This document shows, in pieces, positions 8,848 to 38,275 of a DNA stretch of 38,757 nucleotides. Location of the stretch: positions 1 through 38,757 of the forward strand of contig JAUCBJ010004726.1 in assembly GCA_032718475.1 (NCBI GenBank), in the 5' to 3' direction. Numbering within the stretch: the first letter of the stretch is position 1; the number at the start of each line of letters is the position of its first letter. The position numbers and the translations under genes are program-made. Below the pieces are notes generated by a model that worked only from the letters and a program-made list of their open reading frames with translations, was not told the DNA's origin and did not search any database. The DNA is from Nemertoderma westbladi (taxonomy: Eukaryota; Xenacoelomorpha; Nemertodermatida; Nemertodermatidae).

Positions 8848-9978
8848 CTTCACGAATCTTAGAAGGTAATATATGTAGATAAATACATTGTACGTTCATA
8901 CATTCACCATAAATTTATACTAATAATCAATTTTAATAATTAATTAAAAAATATTACTTTTTAAGGGGTAAACGGCCCAGGGACAGGTGGTATCATAGTT
9001 ACAGTTAACAGGGTTACAGGGGGTAACAGAAGGAGGTAAACACGAGGAAACGGTCGAAATGGCGGGTGTAAGTCAATTTTGATTTATTTTTGCGGGAAGC
9101 CAATTTTTACAATCGGCTGTGATTGGCTGCAACAGATTTGACCTCATTACAAAGTGATGAAATACACATTAGATCTTGATCATTTCACACGTGGTTTATA
9201 TTAATTGAAAGCGGAGAGTTTTGCGCGTCTTTTGACACCACAATTAATTAAATTCTTGATGAAGAACATTGATAAAATGCATTTTCCAGCTGTATTTCCA
9301 GCAGCACTACTGTATTCCAATCTGTATTGATTACGGAAAGGCCTACAGATTAGATTTAAAATAACACTAAACTTGTAATACCGGTCAGCCGGTACTATAA
9401 TACCCTAATAATTGGAAGTAGCAGTACACTAGGCCCCTACTTGAATATTAAAAATGTGTACCGGTCACAGGTAAACCCAACTTAATGAAGTAAATCTGCA
9501 ATACTCAGATACTGCAATAGTAAAATCATTACAATTCTATGGGATACTTTTCGATAGGTTTTTTTTTACCTTTTTGCCTTACTTCTGGCGAAGGAACATT
9601 CATGCCGTTGCAAGGCACATTTCTTATTTCTGCTAGCGCAGAAACTGAGTTTTACCTTAGCCGAAATAAGATGATGATAGAAGATGATAAGAAGATGGCG
9701 CATGATCGAAGAGTTAATACTGTACAGTACAATCATGTACAGAGAAACTGTATGAACGAAACAGAATAAAATGGTCAATCTAAGACTTGTGACCAAATAT
9801 CAGTTCGCTTCTTGAACGTGGTCCTATCCGAAAACAATGAAGATAGTTTGAATTTCGGTGAATCGGAGTAAGCAGGCCTAGATCAACTCAATTAAAACCT
9901 TTTGTATTCATCATCATTGTATGACACTTGCACAATACACATACTGTACAGTACGTTCTCCAATATATCAACAATATT
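8848..9978. other. No gene recognised
   Basis: Only short overlapping frames (76 codons on each strand at 9539-9796) without motifs. A small ATG GCG GGT|GTAAGT at 9059 looks like a start followed by a donor, but nothing downstream supports it. Confidence 0.45.
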
Positions 9979-9988
9979 ACACAAAAAA

Positions 9989-10260
9989 GGCCGGGTCGCT
10001 CAGTTGGTTGAGCGCCGGGCCTGCAATCTATTGGTTGTAGGTTCAGCCCCGCCACGGTCCACTCAGCCTTTCAGCCTTACAGGGGTCGATAAAATGAGTA
10101 CCAGTTAAATATCTGGGAGCAAATCTTGGGATAGGAGTAGCGCCCACCCCTACCTTCGCGTAGCAGATAGGAGTAGCGCCCACCCCTACCCTCGGGTACC
10201 ACCTATCAAAAGAGGAGCCTTCGGGTCGCCTCCGGCCTCGACCGACTGTTTGCTTTGCTC
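9989..10260 (+). mobile_element. tRNA-derived SINE (family A), copy 1, with target-site duplication
   Basis: The head resembles a tRNA: GCTCAGTTGGTTGAGCG (A-box region), an anticodon-arm-like CCTGCAATC, and GTAGGTTCAGCCCC (B box). A body of ~200 bp with no tRNA character follows. The body includes two 32-bp copies of ATAGGAGTAGCGCCCACCCC, where the second family member has one. ACACAAAAAA flanks it exactly on both sides (9979-9988 and 10261-10270), the expected duplication from LINE-driven insertion. A second copy lies on the minus strand at about 20066-20305. Transcription would be by RNA polymerase III from the internal boxes. Confidence 0.88.
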
Positions 10261-10270
10261 ACACAAAAAA

Positions 10271-10667
10271 ATAATTACAAAAAATAATCACACAATCGTG
10301 ACATGCCTCTAAAACCATCCTAATTTCCCATGCCAACGATTATGCAATTTAAAATTCTCGCATGTCCTCACAACTGCCATGTTATACGGGGAGTTGTATT
10401 TAAAGACGTCATTATTTTGGACACTCATCACTCCAGGGATCAACTTACCATTATGCAATAATATAAATAAAATAAATCGATATACTGTAACTTTACGCCA
10501 AATGTAATTGGAATTGAATCGCCAGGGAGTCTCTCTGACAAATTCAGTAATACAATAGTCAAAAGGAATGTAGAACTGGGGGACTGACTGACTCATTAGG
10601 CCTACAGTATCTTGCGTATTTCTGACTAAATTGTAGTCCAAGGAGGATGGATATCTTAGTTTGAAGC
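10271..10667. other. No gene recognised; 130-codon minus frame of doubtful value
   Basis: A minus-strand open frame (10309-10701) has no recognisable domain, and its start lies in an arm of the adjacent palindrome. I do not call it a gene. Confidence 0.4.
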
Positions 10668-10795
10668 AAATTAGTATAGTTAGTGCGATTTGGAGAAACA
10701 TTAAAGTTTATATACAATCCGGAACGTTCCGGAACGTTCCAGATTTTATATCAAATTTAATATGTTTTTCCAAATCGCACTAACTATACTAATTT
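10668..10795. repeat. 128-bp imperfect palindrome with HSE-like centre
   Basis: AAATTAGTATAGTTAGTGCG starting at 10668 is the reverse complement of the right arm ending at 10795. The arms match over the first ~33 bases with one mismatch, then more loosely toward the centre. The centre is GGAACGTTCC twice in tandem. Confidence 0.9.
10721..10740. promoter_or_regulatory. Perfect four-pentamer heat shock element match
   Basis: The 20 bases are two GGAACGTTCC palindromes in tandem, that is gGAAcgTTCcgGAAcgTTCc, an exact fit to four alternating nGAAn boxes bound by HSF trimers. It sits at the apex of a palindrome. No clear promoter or gene lies next to it, so regulation is unproven. Confidence 0.55.
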
Positions 10796-10911
10796 ATTTC
10801 TGACTTCTATGAAAAGATAAAAGTGAGAGAGGCGCAAAGTAACACAGTATGGAATTCTACGGTAACAATTTATACCCACCGCCACCCCAAAGAGAAAAAA
10901 TACCAACCGAC

Positions 10912-11130
10912 CTTGTGGGGCGAGCGACGAAAGTACATGTACCACTAACTCAATCGGTGTGTCTGTCGATCTGTTGTTCTGTCGTTCAGTTGTTCTGTCG
11001 TTCTGTCGTGTCCAATTTTAAACGTTAATAACTCAGCCAAATGTTAATGAAAATTAACCAAACTTGGTACACATGTAGTCTGGCCAAAGTTTAGAAATTT
11101 TCCAAGTTGAATTTGCGTGGGGTCTTCGTG
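10912..11130 (+). repeat. Interspersed repeat R, copy 1
   Basis: This shares long near-identical blocks with 14861-15140: GCGAGCGACGAAAGT, ACTAACTCAATCGGTGTGTC, and about 120 bp starting GTCCAATTTTAAACG. Between these lies a variable stretch of 8-bp units (CTGTYGTT / CTGTYGAT), shorter here than in copy 2. The nature of the family is unknown. Confidence 0.85.
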
Positions 11131-11593
11131 CAGCATCTGTGTAACTGTCTTACGGTTATAATAAATTAATCTACCCAAAAATTATTAGGCTTGGCATCAG
11201 CTGGTTGCTAGGAGACTACAGGATTACAGTACGGTACCGGTACTGTTAACAGTTACAGTGGTACAGAGTTACCGGTACCGTCTTCAGGTTGTTGGTCGTT
11301 GGCAATGGCAAGGCCATCTAAACAATTTCTTCATCTAAACAGCTTCCGACAGTCCGATGTATCTGGACCCGAGCAGCCGAGTGGCATCAAGATGCGATTA
11401 ACTGAGGAATAAATACTACGGAATTGCTTGCTTGTCAGTAAGATTCTATTTACTACACTGGGAATACGGCGGTCGGTCGGATCGTAATGCGGGCCACTGC
11501 CAAGTTCCTCATGCCTCACTCAGGCCACCCACCTTGGAGTGCGGTGGGAAGAGTCCGACTTACGTCGACGACTGGACGAATCGACGAGGATTG
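11131..11593. other. No clear gene; inverted repeat and short ORF
   Basis: ACGGTACCGGTA (11231-11242) and TACCGGTACCGT (11270-11281) form a perfect inverted repeat around CTGTTAACAG. A 35-codon ATG frame (11305-11412) and an upstream extension of the LINE frame (11432-11593) have no recognisable homology. The sequence just before the LINE is more GC-rich than its surroundings. Confidence 0.45.
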
Positions 11594-14158
11594 CGATTTT
11601 TTTTGCAAAATTTTGAAAATATAATTTTATGTAATCTTAGGTCAGACTGTGAAATATATTTCTTAGGTGATTTTAATATCTGTTACCATCACAAAGCATC
11701 CCCCATCTGTAAACAGTACCAAAGTATTTTAAATTTGTTTGGTTTAAAACAAATTAGTCGAGATTCTACCAGAATTACCAGTAAAACTTCTACTTTACTA
11801 GATCACATCCTTTGTAATAATACCGATATTATTTCTCAATCTGGGGTTTTACCTATAGGTCTAAGCGATCATTTTATAGTTTTTTGCACAAGAAAGACAC
11901 AAAAATATTTTTTCGGGGATCATAAAACAGTAACTGTTAGGTCTATGAAAAATTACAGCAAGGAACGCTTTTTAAGTTTGTTAGTTAATTCAGACTGGGA
12001 ACCCTGTTTTAAGGCCGCTGACATTAACCATGCGTACACTGTTTTTAAAGATATATTTTTAAAGGCACTTAATACTGTAGCACCAATTAAAGAAATTAGT
12101 CTTAAACAACGCACTGAGCCCTGGATGACCTCGGGTATTCTTAGTAATATCAGAGAAAGAGATAACTATTTGTATAAATTTAGGAAATACCGTGTTTTAG
12201 CTGATTATAATAATTACTGCAAATATAGAAACCTTGTCCAACGGGAAATAAAAAAAGCTAAATCTGAATATTTGTACAACAAAATAAGTGAGAATAAAGA
12301 TAATCCTAAAAGTCTATGGTCTACCCTAAAATCTTTAGGTTATAAAAACCTTAAATCTAAATCGAATATTGTTCTGCAAGATAACGGTGAGCTGATTCAT
12401 GATCATACTCTAGTTAGTAATTTATTTAATAATTATTTTACTAATGTTGCCTCTAATTTAGTTAAGAAGTTACCGTTATCAAGTACCGGTAATAAATATA
12501 GTATAGGGTCCGAAACTCTAAATAATTTTTATTTAGAAAAGTTACAAAATTCATAAAAGTTATTTTTAAAACCAGTTTCTGAGGATTTCGTTTTTCAAAA
12601 TCTACTTAGCCTATCAGCCTCAAAAAGTACCGGTCTAGACCTAATACCTACCCGTTTTCTTAAGGATGGTGCTGAAGTACTTAAAGTGCCTATTACTTTT
12701 ATTATTAATTACTCTATCGTAGATAATGTAGTACCAGACAAACTGAAATTAGCTAAGGTTGTTCCTCTGTATAAAAAGAATAGTAAAGTAGAACCCTGTA
12801 ATTACAGACCTGTTAGTATCTTAAGTATTGTATCTAAAATTCTAGAACGTTCTGTTTTTCTACAGCTGGAGGCACATCTTAGTAGGCTAAATCTGATCTA
12901 TGAACTTCAGTCCGGTTTTCGTAAATCATATTCTACAGACACCTGCCTTATTAACTTAACTGATACAATTAGATGTAATAACGCAAAGGGTTTATATACT
13001 GGTATGGTAATGTTGGACCTACAAAAGGCTTTCGATACTGTAGATCACGAAATTCTGCTTGGTAAGTTAGGCCTGATGGGTGTAGGTTCTATTTTGGTTG
13101 TATTTAGGTTGTAGGTTCAAGTCCTACCTGTCAGACAGAGGTCAAACTGTAGTCATTAGCAAATCGCAGTCTACTGTACAAGAGATTACCTGTGGTTTCC
13201 CGCAGGTAGTATATTAGGTCCTCTGCTTTTTGTATGCTATGTAAATGATATGATAAGTAGTATAGATCCCGATTTTAAACTCATTTTATATGCCGACGAC
13301 AGTGCTCTTATTTTCTCTCATAAAGATCCTATCCATATTTCCCTAAAGTTAAGTGCAGTTCTAGAATCCTGTAATGAGTGGTTGGTTGATAATAAGCTAT
13401 CCATTCACTACGATAAGACTGAAAGTATTTTGTTTGGTTCCTAAAGAAAGTTAAAGAAGGTAACTAAGTTTGAAGTCACTAGTAATGGACATAAGATTGA
13501 AAATAAAAAGGAAGTTAAATATTTAGGCGCCACATTGGATAACTGCTTATCAGGAGAAAGTACAGTGAAAAATATTTTCTCGAAAGTTAACAGTAGGCTT
13601 AGGTTTCTATACAGAAATAAAAATAGTTTAAATACCGACTCCCGCAAGTTACTTTGCTCTTCTTTAATACAGTGTCACATGGACTATGCGTGCTCTGCTT
13701 GGTATGAAGGCTTAACCAAACAGCTTAAATGTAAATTACAAGTAGCTCAGAATAAAGTAGTACAATTTATTAAAGACTACAAACCTAGGCACCACCTAAC
13801 TCCAGATGACTTTTCTGAATCTGGACTACTTAACTTAGATAGTAGAGTTAAGCAGCTACGCCTTAACCATGTGCATAAAGTGTATAATGGTAATTGTCCC
13901 AATTACCTAAAACAAAAATTCAACAGAGTACGCGATACACACTCTTACAGTACCAGAGCTAGTGCTTCAAACTTCTACCTCCCGAATTGTAAATCCTTTG
14001 AATCTGATACTTTCTTTTTTAACGGCATTAAAAATTGGAACGATCTGCCTAATGAAATAAAAAACCTAGATAATCAACATTCTTTTAAATCTGCAGTTAA
14101 ATCTCACCTCCGTGTGCAATGTAAAAATAGGTACAATAGTCCTACAGTAAGTTATTAG
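11594..14158 (+). pseudogene. LINE ORF2 remnant: endonuclease C-terminus plus reverse transcriptase
   Basis: Visible in order: YFLGDFNI and the LSDHF motif of the APE-like endonuclease (11650-11880); a linker; the RT core with NYRPVSIL, AFDTVDH and YADD (13289-13300); and a thumb/C-terminal region ending WNDLPNEI before TAA 14156-14158. Four lesions are visible: TAA at 12554-12556 and TAA at 13442-13444, both in frame, plus frameshifts at about 13100 and about 13206 (a lost base in the CGFPAG/SILGPLLF block). The protein would have nicked target DNA and copied element RNA. It cannot be made intact from this copy. Confidence 0.88.
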
Positions 14159-14494
14159 TTTATTAATTATTACCTATTTATACTATAATTACGTTTTATA
14201 ATAAATTGTTCTGTACATTATATCTTTATCGTTGAGTCGGGCATTGTCACGCTCTCGGTAAAGTTGTACATGTACATAGTGTAATTACGTTTTATATTGG
14301 TTTTAGGTTAGCGTAGTGTAATATTGTATTTGTAACCAAGTAACATAAAGGACCCCCTTGGAAATAAGCTGCAGAGCTTTAGGGGTAATCCTATATGTTA
14401 TGTTGGACAATACCTTTATACCGGTACATTGTTTGGTGTATTTGTTATTGTTTTTTACATAATGTATAAATAAATCTATCTATAAATCTATCTA
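11594..14494 (+). mobile_element. 5'-truncated L2/CR1-like LINE, plus strand
   Basis: Endonuclease C-terminal motifs and a reverse transcriptase are followed by a ~330-bp 3' untranslated region ending in short ATCTATCTATA repeats, as in L2/CR1-like elements that end in microsatellite-like repeats. The 5' end is missing: ORF1 and the N-terminal endonuclease are absent. A 50-bp fragment of the same 3' end is present at 18664-18713. Confidence 0.85.
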
Positions 14495-14667
14495 TTGGGT
14501 TTAGCGGCGGCCCGGACAGCCGGATCCTGGGATCGCCTGGGGGAAATTGTTGAAAGTCGGGCAGATGTGTATCGCACCGGATTACGTTCTCTGCCACGCG
14601 AAAGTGTGAGGCGAATTCGTTGTCGAATTGGGTCGGAAGCTGCGGGAATTCTACTGTTCTACGGGAA

Positions 14668-14686
14668 GGGGGGGGGGGGGGGGGGG
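14668..14686 (+). repeat. G homopolymer, about 19 bp
   Basis: Uninterrupted G run following ACGGGAA, inside a moderately GC-rich stretch just after the LINE. An ORF of 77 codons crosses it but has no support. Confidence 0.85.
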
Positions 14687-14704
14687 CAGATTAAAAGGGC
14701 TGAA

Positions 14705-14850
14705 CACTTACTGTCCCCCTTTCTTTGATTGATTGTCGGTATGGTTAAATTTCTCAAATACTGATTTTGTGATACAGTCGCTCAATTTTAATTTGTATCT
14801 CATAACTGGGCCTCGTCCTGCGCGAAGGCCCCACGAACGTGTTGGCTATG
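14705..14850 (+). repeat. Interspersed repeat S, copy 1
   Basis: Shares TTCTTTGATT, TAAATTTCT, CAATTTTAAT, and a strong 40-bp block (CTCGTCCT, GCCCCACGAACGTGTT) with 15615-15770. It lies immediately before repeat R copy 2. Confidence 0.7.
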
Positions 14851-14860
14851 TCCATCGTCC

Positions 14861-15140
14861 CTTGTAGGGCGAGCGACGAAAGTAAGCGAGCTTAGCATAC
14901 AGGTACCACTAACTCAATCGGTGTGTCTGTTGTTCTGTTGATCTGTTGTTCTGTTGATCTGTTGTTCTGTTGATCTGTTATTCTGTTGATCTGTTGTTCT
15001 GTTGATCTGTTGATCTGTTGTGTCCAATTTTAAACGTTAATAACTCAGCCAAATGTTAATGAAATTTAACCAAACTTGTTACACATGTAGTCTGGCCAAA
15101 GTTTAGAAATTTTCCAAGTTGAATTTCCGTGTGGCCTTCG
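14861..15140 (+). repeat. Interspersed repeat R, copy 2
   Basis: Same family as 10912-11130. It carries a longer internal array of alternating CTGTTGTT and CTGTTGAT 8-bp units (14927-15018) and then the conserved GTCCAATTTTAAACG block. The copies lie on opposite sides of the LINE in the same orientation. Confidence 0.85.
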
Positions 15141-16040
15141 ACAAGCTAAGATAACAGCAGTTAATTAGTTAATTAAGTTGATTAGGGTAAAAACATTAAT
15201 TTCAACCTGCCTCCTTAAAGGATATTAATTATTTTCTAGTAAAAGATTTAAATAATTATACTTAAAAGTTATACAGCTGTAATCCCCATACACCATTCCA
15301 TTATAGTTTTTAATTAGTTCAAGAGATTTGCTTTAAGAAATGTGTTTTTAATGGATCTAAACGTAATTAAGTTAAAATGCATTCAATCACTCTATACTTC
15401 CAGTCTCATCATTCCTTGGGATTCTTGCTATTGCTTATTAGATGGGAAACATTCCAATCATCCTCCCACTGAGCTTGTTCTATCTTGCACAATGATTGGC
15501 TGAATTTAATGGTGATTCTTTAGATATTAGCTAAATGATTTTGTTGAGGCATTGATATGATAAATTAATATTTCAGTATCAATACTATCGGCATAAGGTA
15601 AAAGGGGAACTTTCCTTTCTTCTTTGATTTATTCTTATAGGCGGTTTGGATAAATTTCTTATTTATTTATTTAAATTTCTTAAGTACCGATTTTTGGATA
15701 GAATTTATCAATTTTAATCTGTATCTGATAACTGAGCCTCGTCCTTCGCGATGGCCCCACGAACGTGTTAGCTGGGTGTGTAGTGTCTGTGTCTAAGTAC
15801 ATGAATTACTTGTGCGTATTGAGTGGGCATCAAAATGAAAGCCGCAATCAATTTGTGTTGCAGAGGTGCGAAGCCGCCAGTTGAGTAATAATTTATGGTA
15901 AACAAGCCCCTCCCCGCATATCTCATTTTTAATATATCAGATTACATGGAATGGAATAGTTCAGTTTTAGGGAAGATACTGAATCAAAAGTTTGTCTTTT
16001 GTCGATAACCAAGTTAAAAAAATACACAATAAAATATGTT
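15141..16040. repeat. AT-rich spacer with interspersed repeat S copy 2 (15615-15770)
   Basis: Apart from the second S copy, identified by GCCTCGTCCT and GGCCCCACGAACGTGTTAGC, I see no gene or motif here. Confidence 0.55.
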
Positions 16041-16120
16041 ATTGTTAAACAATACCAATTATGTTTACATTAAATAATAAATTGTTAAACAATACCAATT
16101 ATGTTTACATTAAATAATAA
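16041..16120 (+). repeat. 40-bp exact tandem duplication
   Basis: ATTGTTAAACAATACCAATT plus the next 20 bases occurs at 16041-16080 and again, identical, at 16081-16120. The unit begins with the palindrome TTGTTAAACAA. Confidence 0.95.
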
Positions 16121-17880
16121 ATAACAAGAAAATAGTGTATCACATCTCTGGTAGAATCTGTTGGTGATGTTGACGGTTTCTTCTAATTGGGGTGGTGGAT
16201 ACGGAGTTCTAGAGAAAACATCCTCATTGGCTAAGAAAGGCATGGAATTCTGTGAATCGCGATTTAGCATCTGTAAATCAACTAGGGCGAATTGCCCTTA
16301 AAAGCTGCGATTATTACGAGAAAAATTTGAGTTGTTTAGCTCTATGGATGACAATACAACCGGCGTATGGACGAATGGTGTCAACACCCCCCCCCCCCCC
16401 CCCCCCCATGCGCGCGAGATGAATATATTTTAATTAAAAAACGTACTTATGAAAAATTAGATTCATTATAACCGGGTTTTAGGCGTTTTTACTGATAAGA
16501 AAAGGGTGTAAGTTAGGAGGAATGGTTAATGATCGCACACTCGAGTTGGCGGATTTAGCAATACTTTACGGCTGCTGAGTAACCGTATATCATGAGGATC
16601 TGAATAGGAGTGGATAATAGTTGTTATCTATCCATTATCATTAAACTCGGGGATGATGATGTTCTTATCTTCCTAGTAATGGACCTGAAGCCACAACCAA
16701 ACCATTATTAGTAGGATGGCCTTGCCACTTATATATATGACGCATCTTGCAAAATATAATATTGGATTCTTTCTTGTTTTTTTTTTTATATTATTGGTTT
16801 CAAAATAAACAGCGACTATGCAGTGTGCAGTGCACCCCGCCCTAGCTCCTACTACTCACACAGTATTGGCTATCGTGCTTAACTTACAATGGTCGAAAAG
16901 ACGTTTCAAAAGAGAAACATAACTGACAGACCATAATAAGGAAAAGGAGCAGGTTACAGAGACGGCCTTTTCTAACCAAAACAATAAACGATGTTGTTGC
17001 CAATTGAGGGCAAATAAAATGAAATGATACAAATTCGACTCTTTCGGACCTTTGACTATGACCTACTACAACAGTTATAGTAGGTCTGGTTTTCGATCCT
17101 TTATCCCTTTCAATCCTTTGTTCCTTTCGAATCTTTTGACCAGAAACGCGCCATACCAGTCAAACTGTACCATCAGACTAACAAGCAACCAATAATGTTG
17201 ATTTACAGGTATATATGCAATCTGTTATAAGTAGAATACTCAGTATTCAATGTGCCTTTATTTTCATTTTGGCTCAGACACTCACATGTTTTTCGGTTCG
17301 TCTGTTGGTTTTGATTACATTGGTGAAATCATTTTAGTATCAGCTGCATTTATTTCTGTGCAACTGGCAGTTAATTATGTTGGTTTGAAACAAACTCTAA
17401 AATAAAAACCTACAGGGTTCAGCCATGAAGGCGGTGAAACGAAGGAAAAGTTTAAATGGGTGGATAACTAAAAATCGAAGCCTCAGTCAGTAGGCAATAT
17501 TAACATTATATATAGATCAACATTAAGATATATTACAGATATTCTATTATTTATTGACACATTACAACAATAAAATTGTGTTATACAATAAACTAAAGTA
17601 CTTTTGTTTATATAATGTCTCGATTTCATAGTCTAACAATAATAAATTGACATCGATTTTCAATGATTAAAACCAAAATCTGGATCAGAAATCAAAAAAT
17701 CCCTTATCCGTAAATATTGCGTGTTAGGGTCAGAATTCCGTACAGCCTCGGATGCGGTGTGTGTGTTGTATGCCTGTGTGCGCAAGTACGTTACTGCAGT
17801 AAAATTACATAAAGTACAAAAATAGTAGCTAGCTGCATTTAATGCGTCAAGCTACCAACACATAAAATCATGATTAATTC
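16121..17880. other. Intergenic or 3' flank of the GPCR; poly-C run; short repeat
   Basis: A C run of 21 bases lies at 16387-16407. At 16936-16991 a stretch (AAAGGAGCAGGTTACAG, then ACCAAAACAATAAAC) matches 38532-38583 closely. A minus-strand AATAAA (17550-17555) is a possible polyadenylation signal for the GPCR, ~325 bases after its stop. No gene is seen. Confidence 0.5.
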
Positions 17881-36061
<18,181 letters not shown>

Positions 36062-37174
36062 CTGGAATAAACATAATATTTGAACTAAAGCAAATCAATA
36101 TTATAATAATGTTGTTAGTCATATAAATCAGCATATATTGCCTTTTGCCACGAACATTGCCTGAACAGCCATAGTTCGTAGCCTGTACAAATCGCTGATT
36201 AATCTCCATTATGGTAGCAGTGGCTGGAAGAACGCATCTGTTATGTAAATAATAACTTTGTCTAGATCAACTGCGATATTTATGATGCCAAATGATACAC
36301 AACCCAAATAGCTCGGTCTACCATACACCAGCATGTTCGTTCAGCGATGTTATCAATTGCGCCCCCACCCCATGTATTTTCAAACCAGGACGTTGTTGCC
36401 ATAGAGGACAATGTTGTGAACAATCTGATACGATGCAAAATCAGTGGCTGACAATGGGTTACCGTCATAATTTAATCAATAAACTTTCAAAATAGTCTAA
36501 TAGGTGTAAGACAAGTACCTCGCCTCGATGAACATAGTCAATACTAGTATTGATAGAATACGAATACGTTTATTGGTACATGCCGCAATGCATGTGTGTG
36601 ATTTTTTTAGAGGTTATATAACTGGGTAAAGATAATAATTTGTCACATTTTTGCTGCTATTTATTTTCAATTATTGGTAATTTCCCATATCGAAATCTTT
36701 TCATATCAATTAGTATAAAGTTAGCCTTATAAATGCTACACACTAAATTCAATTAACCGATGTTACAATTGGCGCAGACATCCTTTCCTGACTAATAAAT
36801 AATAACATGTTCGCCACACCTGATACAAGTTCACTAGTACATTAATATTTCGATATAATATTACGGTGAAGCGGCATAAGGGATACAGAACATGAGATTG
36901 TAGATTTGGGATCATTACATTTTCCGCTATGTAAAACCTGAGTCATCGCCTTGGGGGTGTCTCTCTCGCATCCGTCCGTTATCTGGTCTCCAGTCCGCTT
37001 TCATCTTACGTTAATTATATGTATCTATTGTATAAATTATTGGCAACCCTTTCGCATACAATTCAAATTCCTTTTCGTAAATTTTGTTCATTGCAAAATG
37101 CTTCTAGGTTCACTTATGTTTAATGTTTTCGATTTCGCAGATTTTATTTCGCCATGAATGCTTTGCAGTGACTA
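36062..37174 (-). other. Upstream intron of the GPCR; no exon recognised
   Basis: I searched the minus strand for TM1-TM2 signatures (GNxxV, NLxLAD) and found none here or further right, so the upstream exons lie outside the window. Confidence 0.5.
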
Positions 37175-37252
37175 TCTAGTGCGAATATGGCGTATATATC
37201 TTCCTTGCATCCTTAAAGGGCAGCTAATTGAGTTCTGGAGTTTCCTCTTTAT
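37175..37252 (+). mobile_element. SINE-like repeat (family B), partial copy
   Basis: CCTTGCATCCTTAAAGGGCA and GAGTTCTGGAGTTTCCTCT match 37430-37480 closely. It lacks the head and tail. Confidence 0.65.
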
Positions 37253-37299
37253 TTATGAAAATATAACTTTACTTATGTATATTGTTAGTTATTTGTAGC

Positions 37300-37567
37300 C
37301 TTGTGTAGCAGATTGAATTGAATTCACAATTGAATTCACATCTCCCGTAGGTCGTTGGTTCATTCCTCACTTGGGCCAGGGTAGTTTTCGTTTCGGCACG
37401 AATGATTTAAATGGACGAGCCAGGGCGCATCTCTACCTTGCATCCTTAAGTGGTAGCTAAATGAGTACTGGAGTTTCCTCTGGGGAGTAAAGTTCTGGGG
37501 GGACCGCACTGGAAATAAGTCGTCAGATTTTGTGCGTAATCCCTGGCCTAGCGGCCGAAAAAAATTT
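37300..37567 (+). mobile_element. SINE-like repeat (family B), longest copy
   Basis: B-box-like GTTGGTTCATTCCTC near 37353, body with CTTGCATCCTTAAGTGGTAG and GAGTACTGGAGTTTCCTC, and a tail (CTGGAAATAAGT...GTAATCCCTGG, 37502-37545) ending in an A run. The tail resembles the 3' untranslated region of the LINE at 14351-14393 (TTGGAAATAAGC...GTAATCC). Confidence 0.65.
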
Positions 37568-37978
37568 ACTTTTACTTTAATTTTATACCAGTAAATGTTA
37601 ACAATTTGTTGGCAAGCTGTGTTTTTGAGGTGTTTGTTATTATACATTTATTTGTGCCAACAAAATATAAGTAATTTTCGGTAAAATAAACTTATCATTT
37701 GAGGTTAAGATCCCTAGATCCCTTCCTATAACCAGTAAATGTCTACAATTACACTAGAGCCATCTCCAGTGCTAAAATTGCCACTTAGATAAACTCGATA
37801 AGACTAAAGACAAACTAGATAAGCTTTCTCATGTTGGAATATAATTTATTTATTATTGACGCTTGTTGGCCAACACAAGTGGTTCGATTTTAATAAATTA
37901 TATAATATAAAATTGAAATATAATTATTATATTCTATTATATATATTCAGTTTCCTTATTTTGGCGCCTTTTCAAATT
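37568..37978. other. No feature recognised
   Basis: AT-rich sequence before the minisatellite. Confidence 0.5.
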
Positions 37979-38275
37979 GTCATTTATGCTTATATTTACC
38001 GACTGATTATAGTCATTTATGCTTATATTTACCGACTGATTACTGTCATCTATGCTTATATTTACCGACTGATTACTGTCATTTATGCTTATATTTACCG
38101 ACTGATTACTGTCATTTATGCTTATATTTACCGACTGATTACTGTCATTTATGCTTATATTTACCGACTGATTACCGTCATTTATGCTTATATTTACCGA
38201 CTGATTACTGTCATTTATGCTTATATTTACCGACTGATTACTGTCATTTATGCTTATATATACCGACTGATTACT
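37979..38275 (+). repeat. 33-bp minisatellite, 9 units
   Basis: The unit is GTCATTTATGCTTATATTTA plus CCGACTGATTACT, in nine exact-length copies with only a few substitutions. The 33-bp length keeps an open plus frame (VIYAYIYRLIT), which I take as a by-product. Confidence 0.97.

Noticed and set aside
9059-9069. Start codon followed by a donor-like GTAAGT as a first exon
   Set aside because: No downstream exon or promoter evidence; such matches are common by chance.
9989-10061. tRNA gene
   Set aside because: Has A and B boxes but poor cloverleaf pairing, a long SINE body, a target-site duplication and a second dispersed copy.
10309-10701. 130-codon minus-strand ORF
   Set aside because: No motif, no splice context, and its start is in a palindrome arm.
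37979-38275. CRISPR-like array
   Set aside because: Units are directly adjacent with no unique spacers, and the genome is clearly animal.
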